Below are positions 51,195-64,000 of a DNA stretch of 64,000 nt, one piece after another. The translations under genes and the position numbers were made by a program. Source of the DNA: Haliclona indistincta (taxonomy: Eukaryota > Porifera > Demospongiae > Haplosclerida > Chalinidae). Within the stretch, counting starts at the first letter, position 1; every line of letters starts with the position of its first letter. The stretch is taken from contig OZ024792.1 of assembly GCA_964017065.1 (NCBI GenBank), positions 2,289,754 through 2,353,753 of the forward strand, in the 5' to 3' direction. Below the pieces are notes generated by a model, which made no database searches, was not told the origin of the DNA, and saw only the letters and a list, made by a program, of their open reading frames with translations.

Positions 51195-52620
51195 CTTTTT
51201 TTATCACTACAGTGCTTCTCATCTAAAGAGTCTATTTTTTAATTTTCAATAATTGGAAACATATTAACTCATAAAAACATTTTGCTTAACACTACAGTAC
51301 TAAAACTTAATATTTACATTAATTCACCTTTCTTGAGTATGTTTGTATAGTATTTAGCTTATCTTTTTATTTCAGTCTGAAAATATCAGCAGCGAAATGG
51401 ACGTCATTAAATTCATTAGTTTTAACCAAATAAAAATTGTAATCCTGCTAGTTAAGAAAAAACATAAGACGTGCAGTTGAGTATGTAGGTCAGCTATTAT
51501 GTGGGTTAAAATGGAAGTCTAACTCTCACATATGCTACTGTTAGCTTACAAAATCTCTCAGCAGTCAAAGTACGAAACAGTTAACCAACTAACTCCATTA
51601 ATTTTGTTAGTTAAGAAAAAGCGCTCCGCAGGCAAGTAGCCTTATGCCTTAGCTAATCACAGCTCTTCGCTCGTGGCTGTAACTTACACCGTCGCCGAAT
51701 ACGAGGTGCTGGTAGCAGCAGCACTCGCCCGCTCTGTTCGTCTTCGTCCTTAGTTTATGACGTAGCAATGACTGTTTGCCAGATTGATGACCGTACAATT
51801 TACCTGCATATNNNNNNNNNNNNNNNNNNNNNNNNNNNNNNNNNNNNNNNNNNNNNNNNNNNNNNNNNNNNNNNNNNNNNNNNNNNNNNNNNNNNNNNNN
51901 NNNNNNNNNNNNNNNNNNNNNNNNNNNNNNNNNNNNNNNNNNNNNNNNNNNNNNNNNNNNNNNNNNNNNNNNNNNNNNNNNNNNNNNNNNNNNNNNNNNN
52001 NNNNNNNNNNNGATAGAATATGCGGTAATGTACGGTCATCAACTTGGAAAACGTCATTGATACGTCATAAACTAAGACGAAGACGAACAGAGCGGGCGAG
52101 TGCTGCTGCTACCAGCACCTCGTATTCGGCGACGGTGTAAGTTACAGCCACGAGCGAAGAGCTGTGATTAGCTAAGGCATAAGGCTACTTGCCTGCGGAG
52201 CGCTTTTTCTTAACTAACAAAATTAATGGAGTTAGTTGGTTAACTGTTTCGTACTTTGACTGCTGAGAGATTTTGCAAGCTAACAGTAGCATATGTGAGA
52301 GTTAGACTTCCATTTTAACCCACATAATAGCTGACCTACATACTCAACTGCACGTCTTATGTTTTTTCTTAACTAGCAGGATTACAATTTTTATTTGGTT
52401 AAAACTAATGAATTTAATGACGTCCATTTCGCTGCTGATATTTTCAGACTGAAATAAAAGATAAGCTAAATACTTTACAAACATACTCAAGAAAGGTGAA
52501 TTAATGTAAATATTAAGTTTTAGTACTGTAGTGTTAAGCAAAATGTTTTTATGAGTTAATATGTTTCCAATTATTGAAAATTAAAAAATGGACTCTTTAG
52601 ATGAGAAGCACTGTATCAGT
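51195..52620. repeat. Large palindrome interrupted by an assembly gap
   Basis: 51195-51797 is the near-perfect reverse complement of about 52020-52615, for example CAGTGCTTCTCATCTAAAGA against TCTTTAGATGAGAAGCACTG. The arms are about 600 bp. No coding content is seen. The centre is an N gap. Confidence 0.9.
51812..52011. other. Assembly gap, 200 N
   Basis: Exactly 200 N bases, probably a size placeholder. It falls at the centre of the palindrome, so the true loop length is unknown. Confidence 0.99.
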
Positions 52621-53981
52621 TTGAACTTATTAGCTGTATTCTAGCTATGCTAGCTCTTATTTCATTTTTACAACTCTGTGAGCAGCAGATACTAGTCTAG
52701 TAGATCAGAAGGTTAATAGCCTCTAGACAGAGAGTCAAGGAACATGGAATGTTATTATCGGCAATCACAAGAATAATGAAAAGGTTTAAATTAGTTAGAG
52801 AGGTTGAGAGTATGAGTTGACAACATGATATTTCTTAGCACTGTGATGGATGAAGAAAGACTAACACTAACAACTCAGTGTATGATGCCATGGCTAGTCC
52901 GTAGACTAGTCCCAGGCTTGCATGTTGATGTTGATATCACGATCACAGAGGCTTCTAGCTTGTTACAATGTCCAGTTGTCAACAGCACAGGGTCCTATGG
53001 GTATAGCCTACGCCGGGTAGTGTAAGAAACTAGTAGCCTATGCCCCAGGCTGAGATCGGGAAGCCACCGTCGTCCGGTTCGCGCCTGCCGTGGGTCATGA
53101 TGTCAGCATAGACAGATCAGTGCTACCCAGGGTATAGTATACTGCTTGTTCATACCTCTAGGCTCTACCTTGCGCGCTGAAGCGCCCAGAGCAGAGAGAA
53201 AGCGACAACCGAGTTCAGTTTCAAAACTGATGTGGGCGGAGTCAATGATCAGCAGCGACAAGAGGGTTAATTAATGGAATCGTTCTAACTGTCCAAAACG
53301 GTCCAAAACCCATGTTTTTCAAGGATTATTCGTTTCTTGTAGTGTTTGATGCCTATCTAAGAAGTAAGTGCACTACCCCAGATGCATACACATGCGATGG
53401 TGCAGGTTTGGTAGTGATTCGTTCACTCAGGACAGCGCTAGGCTTACTGAAAGAAGAAGAAGAAGAAGATGAACAATTCGCGTGGGCGGCGATTTTAGTT
53501 TACCACTTTAGAAACGTCTGCCAGCTTCGCCAAAGATATTTTCTTGCTCAGAACAATCGTCTGATCAATCTTTGATGTCTGGAATCTCGAGAAACGCTAA
53601 AACAGCGAAGATCTGCAACTTGCTCCCTGAGAGTCGCCATCTTGATTTTCGTCGTCAAGCAAGCAGTCCCGGCGACTTTCATAGACTTCCTGCAAGCGCT
53701 CACACTTCAGATTCCCTCATAGATAGTTAAAATGCAGTAGAAATGTATAACAGTAGAGATATGTGCGAAAATTCATTTTCACACATGAGTAGCCGCCATC
53801 TTAGTTCGAGGTCATCCCTACATATCATTGCCGATCGGCAATGATAATACAGGCATCATAATGCAAAGACATTATTCATTTCCGATCCCTCAAAAATGCA
53901 ATTAACGAACATGTTTACTGGCGGCACTGCTAGAGGCGTACTGTACTAGCGACCTGCACAGTCAACGCACGTCGATAACCA
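52621..53981. other. Intergenic, repeat-derived
   Basis: 53795-53830 (GTAGCCGCCATCTTAG, ATCCCTACAT) matches the tail of the repeats at 14085-14120 and 22725-22765. A perfect palindrome CATTGCCGATCGGCAATG lies near 53827-53844. 53312-53575 is open for 87 codons with an acidic run, but I see no family and do not call it. The presumed promoter of the transporter gene is at the right end. Confidence 0.45.
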
Positions 53982-55751
53982 ATGGCCAAAGACAGTCCTA
54001 ATGGTGATCACGTTACTGCTACTCTGAAATGGAACGAAGAAGATGAAGATCACCAACCTACAAGAAACTGTGCATGTTGCGCACGTGGTATTTCCGTGCT
54101 GTGCAGAAACGGTTGTTGCCCTAAACCTCCAGGCGCCTGGATAGTGCTGGTGTGGAGTGCATTTATGCATGTATTTAATTTCTATGCTTTGTTGTCTGTG
54201 TTCTGGTGGCCTATTTACAGAACCTTGCCTCAAAGTCAAATGAAACAAACCAAGCCTGAGTTTATTGTTCTTGGTGTAGCCCAGTCTTTAGCTCTGCTGT
54301 TTTATCCTCTTGCTGGTCTCTTGGCTGAAGTGGTGTGGGCTCGTTTCAAGGTTCTTGTTGCTGGATGCATCACTATGTTTGTTGGTCTGTTGATGTTCCT
54401 TCCTGTGCTGGCGTTCATTTTCAAAGAGTACGTTTGTTTCTTAGGAAAACAAGAGAAGTCTAGAGACTGCATTGTGGGTTTTGTACAAGAGTCTCACCAA
54501 TTCAAGGTCTTCTTAATTTTTCTTTTCATCAGCTTGTTTGTCTTCAAGTTGGGTAAAGCTCTTTTTGATGCCAACGTAATCCAATTTGGGGTTGATCAAC
54601 TCCAATTTTCACCAACCACTGATTTGAGTAGCTTTGTACATTGGTACTACTGGACCACTACCTTCCTTGCCTGGTTGACCTCTCCCAGTATTCCATCATA
54701 TTTTGGTATTCAGCTTCTTTACGTGCCTCTAATTCAAATTTTTCTGGTTCTGATGACACCATTTCTTCTCTGCTTCCGATCTCATCTAATTATAGAGCCT
54801 GTGGGACGTTCAAATCCTCTACGTCTGATCCTTAGAGTGTTAAACTTTGCCAGAAAGCACAACAGACCAGTGTATCGCAGTGCTTTTACTTATGGAGAAC
54901 TCCCTCCATCTCGACTAGACCTAGGTAAGACCAGATACGGAGGACCCTTCACAACAGAAGAGGTGGAAGATGTGAAGAGTTTCTGGCGTGTGCTAGCCAT
55001 CTTATTGTCATTATTTGGGTTTACTCTACTACACAACCGACACTTAGCGTACTTGGTTACCTACTCGTGGAGCTCTTTAGTTCTAAGCGTGTTTGGTCCG
55101 TCAGGAACTGGATACAGTTCGTTTGTGATCGTTGTGGGTATTCCATTATTTCAACTCATCGGTTGGCCCTATCCTACTGACATGCTCAAGCGAATGGGTC
55201 TGGGTTTACTCTTTGGGATATTATCCTCTGCTTTCGTCATTTTTATAAAACTATACGTTCCTCGTGATTTTGGTCCTGCCGATGCCTCCATATTAAACAA
55301 TGTACTAGCAGTTCCACTGTTCATGTCTGGGGTAGCGTATCTTTTGGTGTTTCCAACAGCGCTTGAGTTCATCCTAGCACAAGCTCCTCGCAGCATGCAG
55401 GGACTCCTCATTGGACTATGGTATGCCTATCAGTCACAAGGTGTCATCAGTGACTTGCTGAGCATTGTAATATCATCTAAATGGAGTGTCTACTGGGTGG
55501 ACCTTGCCTTGTACATATTGTCAGCATTCGGTTTAGTCTTATACATGCTAGTAGCTCGCTCGTACAGGAAGAGACGAAGGGACGAACCATCTATTGTCAA
55601 TCGTCAGGTGATCATCGAAGAATACATGGACAGACAACTCTCTTATGAGTACTCGAACCGAGTTGAATTCCACAGCATTGTTGCTCAAGGGAATCAAGCC
55701 AAGAAAAACTATTCAACTTTTCCTGATATACCCGAGTGCATAAATACATAG
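53982..55751 (+). CDS. POT-family (proton-coupled oligopeptide transporter)-like membrane protein
   Basis: A single exon of 589 residues from ATG 53982, with about 12 hydrophobic spans. Polar cytoplasmic ends are present, including a C-terminal tail YRKRRRDEPS. The stretch ALFDANVIQFGVDQLQF followed by SFVHWYYWTT matches the position of the POT-family signature around helix 5 (FGxDQF and the following helix), and GVAQSLALLFYPLAGLLAEVV fits helix 2. The ExxERFxYYG proton-coupling motif expected in helix 1 is absent (WSAFMHVFNFYALLSVFWW), so substrate and proton coupling are doubtful. Inference: a diverged, lineage-expanded SLC15-related transporter. There is no intron. It converges on ACAT1, whose stop is 110 bp away. 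Confidence 0.8.
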   Translation: MAKDSPNGDHVTATLKWNEEDEDHQPTRNCACCARGISVLCRNGCCPKPPGAWIVLVWSAFMHVFNFYALLSVFWWPIYRTLPQSQMKQTKPEFIVLGVAQSLALLFYPLAGLLAEVVWARFKVLVAGCITMFVGLLMFLPVLAFIFKEYVCFLGKQEKSRDCIVGFVQESHQFKVFLIFLFISLFVFKLGKALFDANVIQFGVDQLQFSPTTDLSSFVHWYYWTTTFLAWLTSPSIPSYFGIQLLYVPLIQIFLVLMTPFLLCFRSHLIIEPVGRSNPLRLILRVLNFARKHNRPVYRSAFTYGELPPSRLDLGKTRYGGPFTTEEVEDVKSFWRVLAILLSLFGFTLLHNRHLAYLVTYSWSSLVLSVFGPSGTGYSSFVIVVGIPLFQLIGWPYPTDMLKRMGLGLLFGILSSAFVIFIKLYVPRDFGPADASILNNVLAVPLFMSGVAYLLVFPTALEFILAQAPRSMQGLLIGLWYAYQSQGVISDLLSIVISSKWSVYWVDLALYILSAFGLVLYMLVARSYRKRRRDEPSIVNRQVIIEEYMDRQLSYEYSNRVEFHSIVAQGNQAKKNYSTFPDIPECINT

Positions 55752-55861
55752 GTACGGTTAATTAATTATTTTCTGCCTAGCAGAATTTTTTGGCACATTG
55801 AACATTTACACAATAATGTGTTAACAACAGTTAAATAGTATTACATAGATAAAGGTACATA

Positions 55862-57335
<1,474 letters not shown>

Positions 57336-57480
57336 TGCTGCTTAGAATTTAGTTGTAGATCACCCAGTTGATCGAGGTCGATCCCGAGGTCGAAAACTGC
57401 TGAAGTCAGCAAAAAAAATTGTGATGCGCAACAATTAGAATTATTGACTTGGGGGCGGCAAATTGGGCAATGCAGTGAGC
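57336..57480. promoter_or_regulatory. Divergent promoter of ACAT1 and ZMYND10
   Basis: Only 145 bp separate the two ATG codons. No TATA box is seen; a CGAGGTCGATCCCGAGGTCGA direct repeat (57377-57397) could be a factor-binding site, which is inference. ATTGACTTGGGGGCGGCAAATTGGGC near the ZMYND10 side contains a GC-box-like element and an ATTGG element. Confidence 0.6.
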
Positions 57481-60400
57481 ATGGCGGAGTGAGTTGTCTA
57501 CAGTTGATGCAACCGTGCAACTTTAAAGCTCTGACTCTTGCACTTTGACTTAATACTTTTTGGTGCAGATCTAGCCCCTCCCCAAGTGACCACGTGATCT
57601 TTCCTGCCGAGGCAGAGGCATTTGTTCAGGAGCTGAGACCCACTAGTGTAGGAGAAGTGGGTGGTGAAAGGTGAGGAGCATCTACAAAATATGTCACCAT
57701 TTCAACATGATGCATGCAGATGGACAAAGCAGAGAGAAAGACTGGAGAAACTCAACATGCAGGTGTGAACAAGTAGAAGAAATAGTGTGTACATGATGCG
57801 TTGTATAGGCTTTAGTGAATGTATCTAACCAAAGAAATGAGTTTGTAAAGGATTTTCTAGTGTCTCATGAAAAGGTGAGGTTATCGATGATTCGGGTCTC
57901 CAATCTCACCCCCATGCAGCTCAGTGTGGTGATCCATGAGCTGCTGGTGCTGGAGGTATGGCGGCAGAACGTACTCCCTCTTATCCTCTCCCGCTACTCA
58001 TCTCGTGCTAAAGCAAGCTTCCCCACTTACATTGTAGTGAGCGTCTATTCATGTTACACAGTTATCGCTGCTGTTAAATTGATAGTTGAAGCACTTGATG
58101 TATTTATACTGTAGCTTTATCAAGAAACCAGTTTGATCAGCTTGCTGGAAATAGCTCTATACTACAGAGTAAGTTATATAGTGGTGCTTGAGCGGTTTGT
58201 ATCCTTCTTTTCTGATTTTGACTCAGGAAGTCTGTGAAAGTGCAGAAGATGGTCTCCTAGATTTAGCCGACTATTGTCACAGGTTAGAGTTTGGTGGTGG
58301 TAAGGTTTAAATTTTTTTCCTACTGAGCAGAAGGGTTGTTGAATTGGTGTCACGGCAGAGCGACGAGCAGAAAGAACAGATTGTAGATGAGGAGGAAGAT
58401 AGTGAAGAAGATGAGCCAGTGTCACGGAAGCAGATTATAGAGGTGCAGCACACTAGTAGTGGTGAAAAATGATTAACCCTTGGTGCTCCCAGGAGCTCCA
58501 GGAGAAGCGGCGCACGATACTGTTTGATATTCAAGTGAAGGCTGTAGCTATCTTACGCTACCTGACTGATCACATCTCAATGTAAGAGACAGCGTCATAG
58601 AAGCTACTGTTTCATCTTCTTATTTAGACTCCCTCTCAGCTTATCAACCAGACTGCTGAATACGTACGGTATGCAGCCAGGCATTGTGTGACCGCTCTAA
58701 TGTAACTCCATCACTAGATCTGCCTGTCCTTCTGGTCCAACTTGTTGAGTCACCTCCATGGACCAAGAGAGCTGATACAGGTGATGACTGGTCTGTGCAT
58801 TGTATGGATAACATACAAATTTGTTAAACAGTATAGCGGGAAACTTTCGCGGGAAAAACTTTTCGCGAATTACAGGCTATTTGCGAAAATAGTATCCGTC
58901 AATGTCTTGTTTTTTTTGACAAAGATAGGACAATAGCACTGATTTCCGAAAATATTATTCGCAAAATCCTCTATCTCGCACATTCTCGAATATTTCCCGC
59001 TACACGGTAGCACACAATTATTGTAAAACCTTCCATATAAATTTTTCCTATTTGACACACATACCTGTTATGTACTTTGCTGAGTACGGGTGTGACTCAT
59101 ACCATTGGTAGTCCTTCCTGGTAATAGTCAACAATCCGCAATATTTGTGGTTGAAAGTTGGTTCAAGTAATTAGAATTTTAGTATAATGTGTCTCGGTAC
59201 AGGAGAGTTGATGAAATATAGTGATGCTAAGTGGACCGCAGTGGATCGCTCCGACAGACTAAAACTCACAAAGACCGAAGCACAGGTACTAGCACACTGC
59301 TCGCATGCTCCACTTTCTTCCCTTCTCTTCAAGGTGTGGTTGGCGCTCTATCAGCTTCTAATGAACCCTGTCTGTCAACAAAAATATGAGATCAATCATC
59401 ACAACAAGCAGTCACTCTTGAAGGTGACCACATAGTTCCCTATATCACTTCTTACTAATTCCATAACTCGAAAATATGCTTGAATCCTTCAAACTTCATT
59501 ATTCACTACAAACTTTAATTATTGTCGTGCAGTTGACGGGATATCTGAATGACCCTCTTGTGGAGCAGATTCCACAGCTAGAGACGCTTCAGCTTTATCT
59601 ACACCACCTGTCACTCATGCAACCACCACCAACCAAGAGAGACCTGATTCTTGAACAGGTACACACACACACACTCACACACACACACACACACTCACAT
59701 ACTCACACACACACAGTCACACACACACAGTCACACACACACACACAGTCACACACGCACACACACACAGGTACACACACACACACACACTCACACACAC
59801 ACACAGTCACACACGCACCACACTTGTGTACACTAAGTCTAGAATTTGCACTTTGATCCTACACTGTGAAAAGACACGCTTTCTTACTTATTTGAATTTT
59901 CAGACTTGAAGGTGGTATTGATTCAAAGCTAACACTTCAGTGTGTTAAACGGTTGTGTGGGCGGTATGTTTTAGTTTAGTCTGAGTAAGAATGAGTTGTT
60001 GTGGTGATGGCAGTGTGAGCACTCGATGTAATTGTGTTTAATAGACTAAATATTGTCACTCATTAATTGCTGTTACTCTGGGCATAGCGCCACTCCCAGA
60101 CCCTTTGTCACTTCATTTCTCTCTCTCTCTCTTCTTAGGCTCCCATTCTATATGAGGCTATTATTAAGAAGTGTTCTGGTAAATGGGATTCGATTGCTAA
60201 GAAACAGTCAGTCACACTGCTTCAGCCCAGCAAAGACCAACTGCAAGCTCAAGCTCAGAGGTGCAAAGTTTAACTCTAGCCTTATAAACTTTTGTTTACA
60301 CAAAAATTTAGCTGGGTCGACAGTTACAATTTTGATCTGCTCGGTTCGATTGTGGATGGTCCTCCCAAGTGTGCTGACTGTGGTAGTGAGGCTAGTAAGA

Positions 60401-60574
60401 GATGCTCCCGTTGCAAAGGAGAGTGGTACTGTGGCCGGTGAGTACAACCATGCTTGTATCTGATCAATACCTGATCAATATCTGCCATATCTTTGCAGAG
60501 AATGTCAAGTGAAGCATTGGAAAAGGCACAAACCATCCTGTGACATGTTACTGGAGACGCAAACCAAACAGTGA
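57481..60574 (+). CDS. ZMYND10: ZMYND10, axonemal dynein assembly factor with MYND zinc finger
   Basis: Seventeen coding exons from an 8-nt first exon (57481-57488) to 60499-60574; 457 residues (human 440), all phases closing. ZMYND10 is a cytoplasmic factor that helps fold and assemble dynein arms for motile cilia; loss causes ciliary dyskinesia in humans. Seen: EKLNMQALVNVSNQ, a long alpha-helical region with EVCESAEDGLLDLADYCHR, KAVAILRYLTDHIS, DLPVLLVQLVESPPW, VWLALYQLLMNP and PPPTKRDLILEQ, all co-linear with the human protein. A C-terminal MYND finger follows (CADCGSEASKRCSRCKGEW, YCGRECQVKHWKRHKPSC). The acidic insert EEEDSEEDEP is longer than in human. Intron 14 carries a CA tract starting at its donor. 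Expected to be co-used with flagellated choanocyte or larval cilia genes. Confidence 0.96.
59659..59818. repeat. CA microsatellite at the donor of ZMYND10 intron 14
   Basis: (CA)n with CAGT and ACTC interruptions begins at the GTACAC donor after exon 14 and runs about 160 bp. Confidence 0.93.
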
Positions 60575-61218
60575 AACACACACAAACACAGTAGTATCAA
60601 CCCACCTGATCACTTACTGAAGACGAAATATCAACAACAACAAAATTATCCATCAACAGATGCGATATGATCCCAACAGCTGGGATATGATTGCATAATA
60701 TTCTGCATGTCTTCTCCAGCAATAACAAACACATACCATCTTGCCAGTTATACCACTACGCACTCCTTTTTAGCAACATGACTCGACCTTGTTACTCGTG
60801 CATTTTTGGTATGTCACGCCTGCTTGATTCTATATCAGTGTCGTTTCTGAATATGCATGTTACCTATTTTATATTATGTGATCATAGGTTGTGTAGTCCA
60901 CTTTTAAACCATAGATGTGAACTTAAGCTGCTGAGCTTGTTACTACTAAAGCCAACGAATGAAAACTGTTGCAGCGACATTACGTCTATAGTCTGCAAAC
61001 ATTTCCTGCGGTAATAGAATGCGGAATTTCTCTCGTATTAACCGCATTATTGATTAACACAACGCATGCTTTATTCATTATCAATGAGCACAGAGCTACA
61101 CAAACAAGAGAGTGGGCTCGCCTACTGAATAACATTCGGCTCGAGACGAGACGAAGTGTTCTTTAGGCAACGTTCAGCGCTACAGCTAGCTCGTTTCTGC
61201 TTGCATTCTTCTCTGGTC
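60575..61218. other. Intergenic between ZMYND10 and the pseudokinase gene
   Basis: Holds the ZMYND10 3' flank and the presumed promoter and 5' UTR of the next gene. Short open frames here have no domain support. Confidence 0.4.
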
Positions 61219-64000
61219 ATGGCATCCTCTCGTCCTCACTCTGGACCAGAGATGGATATTCGCAATGCTCTTGACGAGCTGCTCATCAGAGAAAGCATCG
61301 AGGATACTGGAAAGACGCTCACTCGCGCTCCACACTACTCCATGATCGAGGTCAATGTAGGAGGGCTGGACTGCTCGGCTCTAAAGATCGAGGAGTCCGC
61401 CCTGCAGCTACAAGAGGCATCTACTGAAGACTTTTCTGACATCTGCAGTCGCATCGTGGACGAGTGTCGGCTGCATTCTGCTCTCCGCCATCCTAACCTA
61501 GTCCAGTTTCTCGGCGTCTTCTTCCCCTCCAGCAACATCCTTCCACTAATAGTCTCGGAGCACTTGTCAATGTCACTAAGCAATGCACTGCAACGGTTCC
61601 AGGACCTCCCCGACGTGGTATGCAGGTCCATGGTGCTTGATGTTGCTCGCGGACTTCAGTATCTCCACTCCCTCTCTCCCTCACAACCTCATGGTAACCT
61701 GTCAGCTAATTCTGTTTTGATTACAACTAATTTTCGAGCAAAGATCAATTACCTCGGGATATGCAATGCCGTGGGCGAGATGATAGAAGACCCAGAGGCC
61801 TTGGAGCTCAAAGACAAGGAAGGCGGCTGTGACTGCAAAACAGACATCCATGCATTTGGTGAGCTAACAGTCCACATGATCACAAGAAAGAGACCGCGAC
61901 GGTCTCCCTCCTCCTTCTCGTCCTCGCTTATCCACCAAATCGAGAATGTTGACACACGTAGCCCTTTCCGTAGTCTGATCTTGCAGTGTCTTCAAAAAGA
62001 GGCTCTCTCGCGACCAACAGCAGCTGAACTAGTGGATGAGATACAAGCAATCAATATGTCCGACCGGCTAGCTATACACGATCCCGGTCGCCTGCTAAGC
62101 CTGCTCTTGCAGAAACCATCAACCCCTTGCAACGGTAGCCCATTAATAACAAGCTCATCAGTTGAAAGCAAAATGAAGAGATTACAAATGGACAACACAC
62201 GTCTCTCAGCTCAGCTGAAAGTAACACAATCAGAACTTCGTCATCTCCGACTGCAGCAGACATTACTTCAAGACGATGAGGAAGAAGAAGAGGAGGAGGA
62301 AGAGGAACCAGTTAGAGAGAGTGCAAACCACAGCAATGGACAGCAAATAGTCAACAAGGTGGAGACCAAAGACCAGGCAGTTCAAGTAGAGATTCTGCAA
62401 ATTCACCACAAGAGGGTGAGTGAGTGTTCTCACCTAGTACACACACATTCAAACATGCCGGTTTAACACGATACTGATTATATCACACGCCACTAATCTA
62501 TGTCATTTTAAAAACAGGTGTACGTTGAGCTGCAGAAGGAGTTCGCTGATCAGAGTTTAGGATTCAGTATTGCTGGCGGTAGAGGCAGTGCTCCAACATT
62601 CCAAGAAGGAGATGAGGTATGCAGCATAAATATTTAATGGTAAATTTTGACTTGCAGAGTAGCAAATAGATTTAGTGTTGTTGAGTGATTATCAAGGAAA
62701 TTATAGATACTGTAAAGTTTAAGATTAGCATGCTTTGTAGTGTTGAAGTCAAAAAACTAACAAACAATTGGAGTATGCTAGCCTGTAGCAATAACAGCTG
62801 CTTGAAATTAATTCTTTAAAATGTAAGCTATGGTATAAGCAGCTCAGATATTGAGTAGCACTATGAAAGAATTCAGTTTGTTGGACAAGGTTTATCGCAT
62901 GGCGTAACCAATGGTTGTAGTGGTATTCTGTTGATTACAATATCAGTTGATTGTTTTGGTATGCAGAGTATCTATATTACTCGGATAGCTGGCAATGGAC
63001 TAGCGGAGAGAGATGATCGATTGAGACCTGGAGACAAGCTCATTCAGGTAAGAATAGTAATTTGAACTACAAAAGGGGTGTTGCAGGGTATGTTACGACT
63101 AATGTAGGGATTCGATTATAAATCTGTTATGTATAGCGACTGTTGTTGGGAGTGGTATAATAATAGAGCCGGCTTGCCAGACCATCATTACTGGGAATAG
63201 TGTGTTGTCCTCAGTTGTATAGTAAATGTCACAAGGTCTTGTGTAGATAGAAATAGCTGTAGAAACATGGTGATAGAGTTTAGCTGTTACAAGACCAGAC
63301 ACTAGACTCACTGTGTTGACCCAACCTTATAGTGCTGTGCATACTGTCTGTAGGATTAGCTCAGAAGTGTTGAGTGGGCGAAAAAACTAGTGTAGCTTCA
63401 CTTGTGAGTGTGTGTGAGAACTGAACATGCCTGGGTCATTTCTAGGCAACATGTTCATTCATTTCCTCAGAGGTTATGATGTAAGCGTTACATCATACCA
63501 AGCTGGTCTGTTAGACCTTAGAAAATAGTAGCTTCAAGTGCTATTGTCACCATTGCGTGCTAGGTATACCCAACTTTTGTTGTACCCACCTCCCCACCAC
63601 CATGGTTCTCTTAACTCACCTTTCAAGAAGTTTAAAGTCTAACAATAAAATAACTCTTGTTGAACCTAATCGTGACCTCAATTATCTCAGTTGCAATTCG
63701 ATAAGGAACGGAATGCATTACATATCAATCCATACCACAGCATAATCACTACAATTTTTATCACAACCTTTAGCCTACGCATAAAATTCTTAGCAAAATG
63801 CCGGTAGGGTATTGTTAGGGTATTGCAATGTCGTATGTTCTGCATTTTGTTTGAGCAGTTCTTTATTGTTGACATTCATAGGTTAATGGAATTGATCTCA
63901 CTCACTCATCACAAGCAGAAGCCATGAAAGTGCTGAAGGAAGCCGGCGAAATATGCTCCATGCTGATCAGTCGTGAGGATCTGTTCTCGGAGCTCAGTCC
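61219..64000 (+). CDS. Pseudokinase, coiled-coil and PDZ protein (3' end outside window)
   Basis: Exons 61219-62415, 62518-62616, 62967-63047 and 63882 to the window end. The frame is open to 61156, but that codon is GTG; the ATG at 61219 is preferred. Residues about 35-290 form a protein-kinase fold (ALKIEESALQL, LRHPNLVQFLGVF, MVLDVARGLQYLH, SRPTAAELVDEI). The catalytic loop reads HGNLSANS instead of HRDxxxxN, and the DFG position reads YLG, so it should be catalytically dead. The ALKI lysine is kept. A coiled coil follows (KMKRLQMDNTRLSAQLKVTQ), then a glutamate run, then a PDZ domain (LGFSIAGGRGS, IYITRIAGNGLAERDDRLR, GDKLIQVNG) of the DLG-like class. Probably a membrane-associated scaffold. 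It continues beyond the window, so further PDZ domains are possible. Confidence 0.85.

Noticed and set aside
50418..51252. Repeated 11-residue frames around 50418-51252
   Set aside because: Translations of 33-bp repeats in a foldback element; 33 is divisible by 3.
53312..53575. 87-codon frame with an acidic run
   Set aside because: No domain, splice or expression support; repeat-rich surroundings.

Overview
The window is eukaryotic and metazoan. It carries intron-rich orthologues of CDK12/13, TAF3, UBA1, mitochondrial ACAT1 and ZMYND10, with introns mostly of 40-120 bp and canonical GT-AG sites. It also has single-exon genes for an alpha-tubulin, the farnesyltransferase beta subunit, an ankyrin/death-fold protein and a POT-like transporter. 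Compact genes, lineage-specific death-fold families, very abundant foldback/MITE repeats and a 200-base N gap fit a demosponge draft genome of the Amphimedon type. That assignment is inference; no species marker is present.

Layout. 1-5404: a giant inverted repeat (arms about 2.1-2.6 kb) with a nested foldback in its left arm and MITE copies in both arms; no transposase seen. 5405-18660: a duplicated lineage-specific cluster. Each ancestral unit appears to have held a death-fold/multi-membrane gene (minus), a secreted fibrinogen-like gene (plus) and a second membrane gene (minus). Present copies are: secreted pseudogene (6230-6725), membrane gene A (6909-9070), intact secreted gene (10065-11021), membrane pseudogene C' (11267-11865), repeats (12077-14155), membrane gene B (14469-16712) and membrane gene C (17243-18660).

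18911-33048: housekeeping block. CDK12/13-like kinase (+) and TAF3 (+) both act on RNA polymerase II transcription, at elongation and initiation respectively. TAF3 converges on an alpha-tubulin gene (-), which is divergent from FNTB (+). 33871-42283: a type II membrane protein with a cysteine-rich, phospholipase A2-like tail, then UBA1 in 27 coding exons (-). 42284-46260: repeats with a nested MITE. 46266-49610: a 1114-residue death-fold/ankyrin protein (-). 49611-53980: foldback elements around the N gap.

53982-64000: POT-like transporter (+), then ACAT1 (-) and ZMYND10 (+) from a 145-bp divergent promoter, then a pseudokinase/coiled-coil/PDZ gene (+) that runs off the window end.

Spliced models were built by hand from splice consensus, reading-frame continuity and remembered family sequences. 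For UBA1, TAF3, CDK12, ZMYND10, ACAT1 and membrane genes A and B, all exon phases close in frame over the full length, which is the main support for those models.
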